Notes: generated by a model not told the origin, from the sequence alone. A stretch of DNA of 32,172 bases from Hyphomonadaceae bacterium (GCA_020848895.1 JADLHI010000038.1:1-32172); one strand, 5' to 3'. Counted from the stretch's first letter, positions 14,868 to 23,213 are shown. Numbers and translations: made by a program.

Positions 14868-15797
14868 GTGACTACAGCTTCTGAAACCTTCCGCCGCGTC
14901 TCGTTCGAGGTTCCCGGCGGGCGTATGGCCGGCATTGCGTTTGGCGCCGAGACGGCGACGCCCGATATCGTGTTCATTCACGCGACAGGCTTTAACGCGC
15001 GCACCTATCGCACGCTGTTGCAGCCGCTGGGGGAGCGCTTTCATGTGCTGGCGCTCGATATGCGCGGGCACGGGCTGACGACGCTGCCACACAAGCTTTT
15101 CAGCTACACCTCGTGGAAGCGCCATCGCGACGATCTCATCGCGGTGCTTGAGCATTTCACTGCGCCGGTGACGCTCGCGGGTCACTCGATGGGCGCGACG
15201 ATCAGCTTGCTGACGGCGGGCGTGCGCACCGATCTGGTGAATGGTCTGGCTTTGTTGGAGCCGGTGATTTTGCCGGCGGCGGGTTATGCGTTCATGCAAC
15301 TGCCGCTTGCGCCGATCTTGAACCGCTATTCGATGCCGCTGGCGCGCGGCGCCATGAACCGGCGCAACAAGTTTGCAAGCAAGGAAGATGCGGTGACCGC
15401 GTTTACCGGGCGCGGAATTTTCAGGACGTTCCCGGCTGAAGTGATCGCTGACTATGTCGGCGACGGTTTGATCGAAGACGGCAAGGGCGGGTTCAAGCTT
15501 GCGTGCGCGCCGGCGTTTGAAGCGGCGACGTACACGGCGCAAAGGCACGATCCGTGGGGCGCGTTGCGCAAGGTGACCGATCCGCTGGTGTTGTTGCGCG
15601 CGGAGAAGGGATCAACGATTTCGGAAGCCGCGATGCATCGTGTTGCGGCCGCCAAGGCCGATGCGCGCGTGGCGACTGTTGAAGGCGCGGGGCACATGCT
15701 GCCGATGGAGCGCCCGGACCGTGCGCGGGCGGCGATCGAAAGCGCGGCGTTGATGGCGCGCCAGGGGCGCAAGTATCACGACGCTTTGGTGCAGTGA
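14868..15797 (+). CDS. Alpha/beta hydrolase
   Basis: The 309-residue product has the alpha/beta-hydrolase fold: DIVFIHATGFNARTYRTLL (oxyanion region), LALDMRGHGLT, nucleophile Ser in LAGHSMGATISLL, and the catalytic His in VEGAGHMLPMERPD near the C-terminus. A cap domain lies between about residues 135 and 220. The ester or other substrate cannot be deduced. The start GTG 14868 lies right after a tandem repeat with no Shine-Dalgarno, so translation may start leaderless or at a later codon (ATG at residue 20). It ends 1 bp before the third long palindromic element. Confidence 0.9.
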   Translation: MTTASETFRRVSFEVPGGRMAGIAFGAETATPDIVFIHATGFNARTYRTLLQPLGERFHVLALDMRGHGLTTLPHKLFSYTSWKRHRDDLIAVLEHFTAPVTLAGHSMGATISLLTAGVRTDLVNGLALLEPVILPAAGYAFMQLPLAPILNRYSMPLARGAMNRRNKFASKEDAVTAFTGRGIFRTFPAEVIADYVGDGLIEDGKGGFKLACAPAFEAATYTAQRHDPWGALRKVTDPLVLLRAEKGSTISEAAMHRVAAAKADARVATVEGAGHMLPMERPDRARAAIESAALMARQGRKYHDALVQ

Positions 15798-15863
15798 ATA
15801 TGGACCGCCGGCGCCTCGCCGGCATGCGCTGGAGTCGGCCGGCGAGGCGCCGGCGGTCCATAT
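15798..15863. repeat. Long palindromic element, copy 3 (convergent junction)
   Basis: ATATGGACCGCCGGCGCCTC.. at 15798-15823 and its exact reverse complement at 15838-15863 form a 26-bp perfect inverted repeat around a 14-bp loop. It begins directly after the hydrolase TGA and its last base is part of the facing TAA codon, so it fills the whole space between the two genes. Confidence 0.92.
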
Positions 15864-16792
15864 TAAACCTGCAACCCCAGCACAATCAGCTGCGCGATGC
15901 GCTCGCGCGCTTCAGCGCCGGGCGTCAGTGCTTTGCGTGTGTTGACGTCGAAGGTAAGCGCGACCGCTTCCATGCTGGCCCAGGCAGCGCCGGTTTCGGG
16001 ATCGATGATCCAGTGGACGATGCGCAGTGTCTTTTCGGCGATCTCGGTGATGCCCGAATGCACTTCGATGAGTTCGCCCGCGCGCGGAAATTTGCGAAAG
16101 ACAAGCCGCGCTTCGACAACGGCGCCGGCAGGTTGCACGCCTTCGCTTGCCGCGGCGCGGCGCCACGGCGCGAGCAGGTTCGGCACGCTGTCTGAGATGC
16201 GGCCGGGGAAGTGTTCGCCGCGCAGGCGCCCGAGCGCGTCGCAATGGTCGGGATAGACGATGGCGCCGCCAATGCGCTTGGCGCCAAGAGCGGCGGCGTT
16301 CACGAGAGAGGCGTCAGCAGGCGCGGCGCCGGTGTCGATGGAGCGCGGCTTGGCGTGATCGGGGAGTTTGCACTTGAGGCGCTTGGCTGCGGCCTTGGTG
16401 CGCTCTGACCACGGAAAGGCGCGCAAGCCACGTGTTTCGACGTGGCGGACTTTGAACGTGAAAGCCGTGCCCGGCGCGCCATCGTGGTGGCGCATGTCGA
16501 GACAGAGGGTTGCTTCGCTCTCGCTCATCTCGACCACGCCGCCGTGCATGACCAGTGGCGCGCCGGGGCGGGCTTCCTTGATGAAGCGCGCATGCACTTC
16601 TTGCGCAAGCAGCGTCGAGCCGGCCGCTTCGGTGTTGGCGCGCGGCAATTCAAGAGCGCGCGCCATGTGGGCGAGGCCGACGAACGCGCGTTCGAAATGA
16701 AAGCGGATATTGAGGTGGCCGCCGTCGTCGCATTCCCAGGTGTTGACGCTGCCCTGGTAGAGCGGCGCGGGCAGGGGCGCCGGATGAGTCAT
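15863..16792 (-). CDS. Acyl-CoA thioesterase-like protein (double hotdog)
   Basis: The 309-residue product starts MTHPAPLPAPLYQGSV and carries two hotdog-like halves. The first has WECDDGGHLNIRFHFERAFVGLAH and ARFIKEARPGAPLVMHGGVV, the pattern of acyl-CoA thioesterases that act on a CoA ester with an Asp/His/Asn dyad. The second has LVFRKFPRAGELIEVHSGITEI and LRIVHWIIDPETGAAW. Substrate is not readable. Its ATG overlaps the TGA of the upstream Fur-family gene (ATGA), so it is translated after it. Linking a zinc regulator to a thioesterase is unusual. It ends inside palindromic element copy 3. Confidence 0.82.
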   Translation of the reverse strand: MTHPAPLPAPLYQGSVNTWECDDGGHLNIRFHFERAFVGLAHMARALELPRANTEAAGSTLLAQEVHARFIKEARPGAPLVMHGGVVEMSESEATLCLDMRHHDGAPGTAFTFKVRHVETRGLRAFPWSERTKAAAKRLKCKLPDHAKPRSIDTGAAPADASLVNAAALGAKRIGGAIVYPDHCDALGRLRGEHFPGRISDSVPNLLAPWRRAAASEGVQPAGAVVEARLVFRKFPRAGELIEVHSGITEIAEKTLRIVHWIIDPETGAAWASMEAVALTFDVNTRKALTPGAEARERIAQLIVLGLQV

Positions 16793-17238
16793 GCTGCTTG
16801 CTGGCATTGGGCGCAGAGGCCGCTGGCTTCGATCATGGTGCGGCGGATGGTGAAGCCGTCCTTCTTCGCCGCCTCGCTTAGGTCGACGAGTGCGTGCCCA
16901 GCGTCGAACTCTTCAGCGCCGCCGCATTTTTCGCAGATGAGGAAGATGGTCGAGCGCGCGCAGGCGCCGACATCGCAGGCCATGAATGCGTTCAGACTTT
17001 CGATGCGATGCGCCAGGCCCATGCGCACGAGAAAATCGAGCGCGCGATAGATTGTCGGCGGCTTTGCGGATTTATCGGCGTCGATCAGCGGTAGAAGATC
17101 GTAGGCCTTGGCGGGGCCGTGCTGATCGAGCAGCAGTTCGAGCACGCGTCGGCGCAGCGGCGTCAGGCTCTCGCCGGCTTCGGCGCAGCGTTTCTCGGCC
17201 TCCGAGATTTGCGTGGTGTGATCGTGGGCGTGAGCCAT
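16789..17238 (-). CDS. zur: Fur-family zinc uptake regulator-like protein
   Basis: The 149-residue product is a Fur-superfamily repressor, most like Zur, which represses zinc import genes when zinc is bound. It has a His-rich start (MAHAHDHTTQISEAEKR), a winged-helix (LTPLRRRVLELLLDQHG, KPPTIYRALDFLVRMGLAHR) and a dimer domain with two CxxC pairs (ICEKCGG and LCAQCQQ) that should bind structural zinc. NAFMACDVGACAR is an extra Cys-rich segment. The Shine-Dalgarno before ATG 17238 is weak. It is followed by the thioesterase gene with a 4-bp overlap and is divergent from the GIY-YIG-like gene. No zinc transporter gene is near. Confidence 0.88.
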   Translation of the reverse strand: MAHAHDHTTQISEAEKRCAEAGESLTPLRRRVLELLLDQHGPAKAYDLLPLIDADKSAKPPTIYRALDFLVRMGLAHRIESLNAFMACDVGACARSTIFLICEKCGGAEEFDAGHALVDLSEAAKKDGFTIRRTMIEASGLCAQCQQAA

Positions 17239-17397
17239 TGTCGCAATGATCGCAGGGTGTGAGGTCGGCGAAAAGATGGGGAGCGGCGCGCGGGAATTTG
17301 AGATCGGGCGCGCAATAGAACTTTACAAGAACAAATGAGTCGCGTATCACTTTGGAACATACAGCGAACGATGTGGCCTATTGAACGGGGGCGTCCG

Positions 17398-17778
17398 ATG
17401 ACAGAAGCAATTTTCCGTGGAATTTCAGGTCGCTTGCACCGTTTCAGCGTGCATCGTCCGCATGAACAATTCGGTTCCGCACCGGCTGTGTATTGTTTTG
17501 CGCGCCCGGGCCCGGGTGGCCGCGGCTGGACGCCTTTGTTTTTGTCGCGGACCGGTAATTTGGCGAAGCGTCTGGCCAGCCACGAACAATGGCCGGAAGC
17601 GCAACTTCTGGGCGCGACGCACATCCTGATCCACCAGCACGATGAGCGCGACGCGCGCGAATACGTGGAGGCCGATCTGGCCAAAGCGCTCCGCCCCTCA
17701 ATGAACGGCCCGTTCCTCGATGCGGAACTGACCGAGGCCGCGGAAGCAGGCGGCGTGCGGTTGGTTTGGGCGGCTTAG
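17398..17778 (+). CDS. Divergent GIY-YIG-like protein
   Basis: The 126-residue product starts MTEAIFRGISGRLHRF; GGGGGC lies upstream of ATG 17398, which was chosen over earlier frames for that reason. Residues about 29-100 follow a GIY-YIG-type order: APAVYCFARP (strand with the first Tyr), TPLFLSRTGNLAKRLASHE (second strand and helix with the Arg), then GATHILIHQHDERDAREYVEADLAKALRPSMN (helix Glu and final Asn). The second Tyr of YIG is absent (FLSRTG), so nuclease activity is doubtful. It resembles a family of small alphaproteobacterial hypothetical proteins of this pattern. The fold is inferred. Confidence 0.65.
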   Translation: MTEAIFRGISGRLHRFSVHRPHEQFGSAPAVYCFARPGPGGRGWTPLFLSRTGNLAKRLASHEQWPEAQLLGATHILIHQHDERDAREYVEADLAKALRPSMNGPFLDAELTEAAEAGGVRLVWAA

Positions 17779-17789
17779 TCTCTTTCTAA

Positions 17790-17826
17790 CCCCTCCCCCT
17801 TGTGGGGAGGGGCAGGGGTGGGGGTG
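17790..17826. repeat. 37-bp G/C-rich repeat, left copy
   Basis: CCCCTCCCCCTTGTGGGGAG.. (37 bp) precedes the DUF559 gene. Its inverted partner is at 18282-18318. Each copy also folds on itself: CCCCTCCCC and GGGGAGGGG form a hairpin. Confidence 0.85.
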
Positions 17827-17854
17827 CAAGCATAGTTGTTAGCAGGAGAGGCGC

Positions 17855-18250
17855 ATGCGCACGGACCTGCCAGACGAGAACTCGTCAGCACATTTCAAAT
17901 CTGAACGCGCAGTCGTTGCTGCGCGGCGATTGCGCCAGGCCATGACCAAGGCCGAATGCGCGCTGTGGGTTGAGCTTCGACGCTTGCCGCTGAAGGGCAC
18001 GCATTTCCGGCGGCAGGCGCCGTTCGGTCCGTTCATCGCTGATTTCTTGTGTCACAAGGCGCGGTTGATTGTTGAGGTCGATGGCGGTGCACATGAGGCA
18101 ATCAGTGTCGCGTCGCGTGATGTTGAGCGCCAGCAATGGATCGAAAATCGCGGGTATCGCATGTTACGATTCACAAATGCCGAGGTGCTGGCTGATACGC
18201 TCGGTGTGGCGCGAATTGTATTTGCTGAAACTGATGCGCGGTTGAGGTAG
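17855..18250 (+). CDS. DUF559 (Vsr-related) endonuclease-like protein
   Basis: DUF559 proteins share the PD-(D/E)xK/Vsr nuclease fold. The 131-residue product shows the family pattern: RRLRQAMTKAECALWVELR, FRRQAPFGPFIADFLC with the conserved Asp, ARLIVEVDGGAHE with Glu/Asp acid residues, RDVERQQWIENRGYRMLRF and TNAEVLAD. CAGGAGA lies 5 bp before ATG 17855. It is a compact full-length single-domain protein. It is flanked at 17790-17826 and 18282-18318 by inverted 37-bp repeats, a setting that suggests it moves or spreads with them. The biological role of the family is not known. Confidence 0.88.
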   Translation: MRTDLPDENSSAHFKSERAVVAARRLRQAMTKAECALWVELRRLPLKGTHFRRQAPFGPFIADFLCHKARLIVEVDGGAHEAISVASRDVERQQWIENRGYRMLRFTNAEVLADTLGVARIVFAETDARLR

Positions 18251-18281
18251 CGGCGGCTTCTTCAGGAAGAACACCGCCGTT

Positions 18282-18318
18282 ACCCCCACCCCCAACCCCG
18301 CCCCGCAAGGGGGCGGGG
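18282..18318. repeat. 37-bp G/C-rich repeat, right copy (inverted)
   Basis: On the minus strand this reads CCCCGCCCCCTTGCGGGGCG.., about 31 of 36 positions matching the left copy, with one extra G. It begins 31 bp after the DUF559 stop and ends just before the facing vWA gene stop at 18330. It may also serve as a terminator hairpin. Confidence 0.85.
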
Positions 18319-18329
18319 AGTCGCTAAGT

Positions 18330-20036
18330 TCAGCGCCTTCCTGGCTGCGCATTTTGCGCGGTTGGCAGCGCGGCGGCGGTTTCGGCGGTGCGGGCGAGTT
18401 GAAGGAATTCGGCGCGCCAGCCGAATTCGTCTGCGCCACGGGCCGATTGCGCCAGGCGGATGACGTCGTCGTAACCGTAGCTTGCCGCCACGAATTGGTC
18501 GTGCCGCAGCAATTGGCCGTAGCCGGCCACGGCCACCGCCCAACGTGTCGATTCCGGCGCTTGGGCGATGTCGCGGACGAAATCGCGGTCGGTGATCGGG
18601 CGTTCGATCAGGCGTGAGCGATCTTGGCCCGGCAGCTTGTAGCGGATGCGCAGGAAGGCGAGTTCGCTGGCGGTTGAGGGCGCGGCGCCTTCGCGCTGAT
18701 AGCGCAGCGGATCGTTGAAGGTGGCGCCGCCGACCGGGACGATCTCATAGATCGCGGTGACGGCGTGGCCCGCGCCGATCTCGCCGGCGTCGACGCGATC
18801 GTTGTTGAAGTCCTCGCGGTTCAACATGCGGGTTTCGTAGCCGATCAAGCGATATTCGGCGACGCGGGCGGGATTGAACTCGACTTGAATCTTCACGTCG
18901 TTGGCGATCGTGAACATGTTCGAGGCCATCTCGTCGCGCAGCACGCGGCGGGCTTCGTTGAGCGTGTCGATATAGGCGGCGTTGCCGTTGCCGTTCTGCG
19001 CCAAGGTTTGCATCAGCGCGTCGTTGTAATTGCCGCCGCCGAAGCCGAGCACCGAGAGATAGATGCCGGTGTCGCGCTTGCGCTCGACGAAATCTTCCAG
19101 TTCTTCGGGATCGTTGATGCCGACATTAAAGTCGCCATCGGTGGCGATGATGACGCGGTTGACGCTGTCGCCGCGGAAGTTCTGCTCAGTCAACGCGTAG
19201 GCGAGGCGCAGCCCCTCGCCGCCGGCGGTGGAGCCGCCCGCGTGCAGGTTTTCGAGCGCCGCGACGATGCGGCCGCGTTCGTTGCCTGGCGTGGGTTCGA
19301 GCACCGCGCCGGCAGCGCCGGCATAAACAACAATCGCGACGCGATCGCGCGCGTTCAATTGCTCAACCAGCATGCGCATGCTTTGGATGACCAGCGGCAG
19401 CTTGTTGGGTTCGCCCATCGAACCGGATACGTCGAGCAGCAATGTGAGGTTCAGCGGCGGGCGTTCGCGCGGGACGATGTTGTAGCCTTGCAGGCCGATG
19501 TGCACGAGTTGGCGCCCTTCGGCCCACGGCGAAGGCGCAACGGTGACACTGGTGGAGAATGGCTGTTCGCGGGTCTGCGGCAGCGGATAATCGTAGCGAA
19601 AATAATTGATCAGTTCTTCCGTGCGGACCGCGTCCTGTGGCGGCAGACGGCCGTCGTTCAACATGCGGCGCACGTTCGAATACGACGCTGTGTCGACGTC
19701 GATCGAGAAGGTGGAGACGGGATCTTCCGCGACCACGTGGATGGGATTGACTTCGACGTCTTCATAGTTCTCCCGGTCGATATCGCCGGGCATCGGCTGC
19801 GGGGCCGTTTGCGCGTAGGGCGAGGCGATCCCGCCAATGGCGGCGCGCGAGCGCCCGTCCGCCATCAGAGATGGCGGCGGTGGTGGCGGCGGCGGCGCCA
19901 TTGGCCCAATGCTCTGTTCTTGGGCTGCCGTCGTGGTTGGAGCGGTGGCTTCATCTTGCGTGGCCGATTGCGACGCGCACGCAGAGAGCAGTATCGCGCA
20001 AGCCAAGAAGCCCGCGCGCCGAGTATTGCGCAGCAT
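18330..20036 (-). CDS. von Willebrand factor A domain lipoprotein (YfbK-like)
   Basis: The 568-residue product has a lipobox (AILLSAC, Cys20), a Pro-rich stretch (PPPPPPPP), an N-terminal vWF-A-associated domain around YSNVRRMLNDGRLPPQDAV and a vWA domain with intact MIDAS metal site DVSGSMG (Asp202, Ser204, Ser206). Further MIDAS residues are in GGSTAGGEGL and ATDGDFNVGI. The C-terminal part matches the DUF3520-type tail (YEIVPVG, SELAFLRIRYK, PITDRDFVRDIAQAP). vWA domains mediate metal-dependent protein contacts; the partner is unknown. ATG 20036 has GGGAGGG about 8 bp upstream. It follows the DUF885 gene on the same strand with a 255-bp gap containing a repeat. Confidence 0.92.
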   Translation of the reverse strand: MLRNTRRAGFLACAILLSACASQSATQDEATAPTTTAAQEQSIGPMAPPPPPPPPSLMADGRSRAAIGGIASPYAQTAPQPMPGDIDRENYEDVEVNPIHVVAEDPVSTFSIDVDTASYSNVRRMLNDGRLPPQDAVRTEELINYFRYDYPLPQTREQPFSTSVTVAPSPWAEGRQLVHIGLQGYNIVPRERPPLNLTLLLDVSGSMGEPNKLPLVIQSMRMLVEQLNARDRVAIVVYAGAAGAVLEPTPGNERGRIVAALENLHAGGSTAGGEGLRLAYALTEQNFRGDSVNRVIIATDGDFNVGINDPEELEDFVERKRDTGIYLSVLGFGGGNYNDALMQTLAQNGNGNAAYIDTLNEARRVLRDEMASNMFTIANDVKIQVEFNPARVAEYRLIGYETRMLNREDFNNDRVDAGEIGAGHAVTAIYEIVPVGGATFNDPLRYQREGAAPSTASELAFLRIRYKLPGQDRSRLIERPITDRDFVRDIAQAPESTRWAVAVAGYGQLLRHDQFVAASYGYDDVIRLAQSARGADEFGWRAEFLQLARTAETAAALPTAQNAQPGRR

Positions 20037-20203
20037 GACAGTTTCCCTCCCGAACCGTCCGGACACGGTGTGTTGACGCCGGTAAGCGGAGCGCCCCGAT
20101 CGCGACGAAGGTGAGGCAAGCGCGCGGCGTTTTGCGTACACAGGCCCGTGGTTCACGCGCTTGTGTGCAAAACCCGTCAGGTCCGCGCGCGCGTGGCGTC
20201 GTG

Positions 20204-20274
20204 CTTCGACAGGCTCAGCATGACGCCAATTCAAGCGCTGCTGCGCCAGTAGCGTCAGCCTGAGCTTGTCGAAG
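20204..20274. repeat. CTTCGACAAGCTCAGGCTGACGC inverted repeat
   Basis: CTTCGACAGGCTCAGCATGA.. at 20204-20226 and the reverse complement of 20252-20274 agree at 20 of 23 positions around a 25-bp loop. This is a widespread intergenic repeat type in alphaproteobacteria. The rest of the gap 20037-20291 has no gene. Confidence 0.75.
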
Positions 20275-20291
20275 GCGAAGCGGACCCCGCG

Positions 20292-22184
20292 TCAGCGCCG
20301 ATTGCGCTCGCGTTCGGCGTTGCGGCGTTGTTGCGGGATCCAATCGCGCACCAGGGTATCGAGCACGCTTAGCGGCACTTCGCCGTGCAACAACACAGCA
20401 TCGTGGAAGCCGCGCAGGTCGAAGTCGGGGCCGAGTTCGTTGCGCGCTTCTTCCCGCAGGCGCGCGATCTCGCGGCGGCCGAGTTCATAGCCGCAGGCTT
20501 GGCCCGGCCAGACGATGTAGCGGTCGACTTCGGTGGCGACGACGCCGGGAAGATCGCCGGTGGTCTGGGAGACGTAATCGATCGCCTGTTGGCGCGACCA
20601 GTTCTTGGCGTGGAGACCGGTGTCGACCACCAGGCGCACGGCGCGCCAGAGCTGCCAGCGCAGATAGCCGATGCGTCCGGCCGGGTCGCCGTCATGGAAG
20701 CCCTGCTCGTCGGCGAGTTCTTCCGCGTAAAGGCCCCAGCCTTCGCTGTAGGCATTGAATGACGTCATGCGCCGCAGGAGCGGCGTGTCGGTGAGTTCTT
20801 GCGCGAGCGCGATCTGGAAATGGTGGCCGGGAACGGCTTCGTGGAAATCCTGCGTCGGCAGATCGATGCGCGTCATCTCGGCGAGATTGCGCATATTGAT
20901 GTAGTAGATTCCGGGGTTGGAGCCATCCAGCGAAGGCGGGTTGTAGTAGGCGCCCGGCGCGCCGGCTTCGGCAAACGGCGGTACGCGGCGCACTTCGAGG
21001 CGTGCTTGCGGCAGGCGGCCAAACCATTGCGGCGCGCGCTCCATGACGCGGTTCACGCGTGCTTGCACGTCCGCGATCAATTGCGCGCGGCCGGCGTCGC
21101 TGTCTTCGTATTGATAGCGCGGGTCGGCGGTGAGTTGGGCGAGGCGCTGGCCGGCCGTGCCTTCGGTGAGACCAAGACGGCGCAGCGCAATGTCGAGTTC
21201 GCGGTTGAGTGCGGCGACGCGGTCGAGGCCAATGCGGTGAATTTGCTCGGGCGTAAGATCGGTGGTGGTCTCGATTCTGAGCGCCGCCGCGTAATAGTCG
21301 GCCCCTTGCGGCAGGTTCGAAACGCCGGGCGCGTCGCCAGCGCGCGGCCGTTCGGCGCGGACCCAAGCTAGCGCCCGCTGGTGCGCCGGCAGCACATGGT
21401 CGCGGACGATGGCTTCGGCCCGCGCCAGCAGCACTTGGTTGTCGCGCTCGATGACAGCGCGGCGCTCGGCGTTTTGTTCGCGCGCGGCGATCGCTTCGAG
21501 CTTGGTGCGCAAGCTGGTGATGTAAACTTGTGAAACCGGCGGCTGGCGCAAGATCGTTTCGAGCATGCCGGCGACGGTGTCGAGAATGAAGCCGGGCGGA
21601 CGCACGCCCAGCGCGGCGTCGGCGCGGGCGCGTTCGGTTTCTTGATCGATGGCGTCGGCGACGGCGCGCAGGCGTTTGAGATAGGACTCGGCGGACGCCG
21701 TGTCGGTGACGTCGTGACGCTCGTCGAGGAACGAGGGCAGCGTGATGAAAGCGCTGTCCATCTGGTTTATGACGTAGGGGTGGGCGCCGGACATCGGGCC
21801 AAAGTCGCCATAGTTGAATGCGGCGCCGCCGGCGGCGTTGGCGAATTGATCGCGCAGCACATTGTAGGTGAGGCGATCTTCGTCGCTGAGGCGGCTCACA
21901 TCGAGCGCGCGGAGTTCGGCATAGCGGCGAACGGCGGCGCTGCGGCGCGCTTCGAGCGCGACGCTGGAGCGATCATCGAGGCGATCGTTGTAGTAGCCCC
22001 CTGCAGCGTCGTCCTGAACGCCGGTCTGCGATGCGGTCTCAGGACTGTCGGCGAGGATTTCCCGCGCCCAATCGGCAAGCTTGCCTTCGAACGCCGTCAT
22101 CGGTTGCGCTTGGCGTGGGCCACAGGCGCTCGCGGCCAGCGTCAATCCCAAAATCGCGGCAAAGGCCCAACGGATCGGCTTCAT
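20292..22184 (-). CDS. DUF885-family zinc metallopeptidase-like lipoprotein
   Basis: The 630-residue product has a lipoprotein signal (LTLAASAC, Cys21), a helical N-terminal region and a C-terminal DUF885 catalytic region. The metal site is DFHEAVPGHH (His448, Glu449, His454), followed by NAYSEGWGLYAEELADEQG with the third ligand Glu. LDYVSQTTGDLPGVVATEVDRYIVWPGQACGY-type sequence and the ending LRGFHDAVLLHGEVPLSVL are typical. It is expected to be an outer-membrane-facing peptidase; the substrate is unknown. ATG 22184 has AGAGGGA 4 bp upstream. It is divergent from the SapC gene. Confidence 0.92.
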   Translation of the reverse strand: MKPIRWAFAAILGLTLAASACGPRQAQPMTAFEGKLADWAREILADSPETASQTGVQDDAAGGYYNDRLDDRSSVALEARRSAAVRRYAELRALDVSRLSDEDRLTYNVLRDQFANAAGGAAFNYGDFGPMSGAHPYVINQMDSAFITLPSFLDERHDVTDTASAESYLKRLRAVADAIDQETERARADAALGVRPPGFILDTVAGMLETILRQPPVSQVYITSLRTKLEAIAAREQNAERRAVIERDNQVLLARAEAIVRDHVLPAHQRALAWVRAERPRAGDAPGVSNLPQGADYYAAALRIETTTDLTPEQIHRIGLDRVAALNRELDIALRRLGLTEGTAGQRLAQLTADPRYQYEDSDAGRAQLIADVQARVNRVMERAPQWFGRLPQARLEVRRVPPFAEAGAPGAYYNPPSLDGSNPGIYYINMRNLAEMTRIDLPTQDFHEAVPGHHFQIALAQELTDTPLLRRMTSFNAYSEGWGLYAEELADEQGFHDGDPAGRIGYLRWQLWRAVRLVVDTGLHAKNWSRQQAIDYVSQTTGDLPGVVATEVDRYIVWPGQACGYELGRREIARLREEARNELGPDFDLRGFHDAVLLHGEVPLSVLDTLVRDWIPQQRRNAERERNRR

Positions 22185-22356
22185 TTATCCCTCTGGAGGC
22201 ATGTTGCGCCGCTGTAAGGCGCGCCGGCGGGAATAGCATGCGTCGCGACTGAGAAAAGGGCCGGTCATCGCAGTTGTTTTGCGCTAACGTGTTGCGGAAA
22301 CCGCGCATTCGTGGTTTTGACAGCCCCCAATTGGTAGGGAACTCGCGGAGACGACC

Positions 22357-23154
22357 ATGACGACCGCCCAAGGCGGCCAGCAAACGCTGGGCAAAATTCT
22401 ATTCTACAACCAGCTTGAGCCGCTTTCAGTCGAAAAGCACGGCAAGCTGGGTGTGAGCCAGGTCAGCAATCCGTTTGCGTTCCTCGCTGACACGCACCTT
22501 GTGCCGCTGACGGTCGATGAGTTCGGCTTGGCGGCGGTTTGCTATCCGATCATTTTCGATACGCAGTCGAAGACGCCGCTGGCGGTCATGGGTCTGCGTC
22601 CGGGCATGAACGTGTTCTTGGGCGCCGATGGCTCGCTCGACCCGGAAGTCTATCTTCCGGCGTTTGCGCGCCGCTATCCGTTCCTGCCGATCCTGGCTAA
22701 CCAAAGCCAAGAGAAGGGCAACGAGGATCGCGTTCTCGTTTGCATCGACCGCTCGGCGAAGATGCTGTCGTCGACGCCGGAACTGCCGTTCTTCGAAGGC
22801 GACAAACCTTCGCGTTACACGCAAGAAGCAATCCAATTCTGCCGCGAGTTCGACATGCTGGGTAAGCGCACCCAGGAATTCGTGAAGCTGATGGATCAGC
22901 ACAATCTGTTCGAAGCCACGCCGCTGGCGCTGCCGCGCGCGAAAGCCGATGGCACGCCGGATGAGCCGACCAAGCTCGGCGAATATCTGCGTATCTCGGA
23001 AGCCAAGCTCAACGCGCTGCCGAAGGACGTCTTCCTTGAGCTGCGCGACAAGGGCGTGACGGCGGTGATGCACGCGCACCTGCTCTCGCTCGGCCTGTGG
23101 CCGAAAATCTTGAGCCGCGCGGCGCGCATCCAAGCTTCGACGCCGCTGCGCTAA
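22357..23154 (+). CDS. SapC-family protein
   Basis: The 265-residue soluble protein matches the SapC family: KHGKLGVSQVSNPFAF, HLVPLTVDEFGLAAVCYPII, MGLRPGMNVFLGADG, YLPAFARRYPFLPI, REFDMLGKRTQEFVKLMDQH and a C-terminal DVFLELRDKGVTAVMHAHLL. In Campylobacter-type literature SapC is associated with S-layer export, but in alphaproteobacteria the role is open; there is no signal peptide here. It is not in an operon and has GGAG 9 bp before ATG 22357. A strong terminator follows at 23181. Confidence 0.9.
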   Translation: MTTAQGGQQTLGKILFYNQLEPLSVEKHGKLGVSQVSNPFAFLADTHLVPLTVDEFGLAAVCYPIIFDTQSKTPLAVMGLRPGMNVFLGADGSLDPEVYLPAFARRYPFLPILANQSQEKGNEDRVLVCIDRSAKMLSSTPELPFFEGDKPSRYTQEAIQFCREFDMLGKRTQEFVKLMDQHNLFEATPLALPRAKADGTPDEPTKLGEYLRISEAKLNALPKDVFLELRDKGVTAVMHAHLLSLGLWPKILSRAARIQASTPLR

Positions 23155-23180
23155 ACGCGGGCTTGGACCGAAGTTCAAGA

Positions 23181-23213
23181 AACGCCCCTCGGAAACGAGG
23201 GGCGTTTTTCTTT
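23181..23213 (+). terminator. Intrinsic terminator of the SapC gene
   Basis: AACGCCCCTCG, loop GAAA, CGAGGGGCGTT: a perfect 11-bp stem followed by TTTCTTT, 26 bp after the SapC stop. Confidence 0.92.

Noticed and set aside
17790..17826. CRISPR-like repeat
   Set aside because: The 37-bp G/C-rich sequences occur only twice, inverted, about 450 bp apart, with no regular spacers; no cas gene is seen.
18765..20114. Long open frame on the plus strand opposite the vWA gene
   Set aside because: It is the antisense reading of a gene with clear domains; its translation is rich in unlikely Asp/Ala/Val runs and has no recognisable motif.
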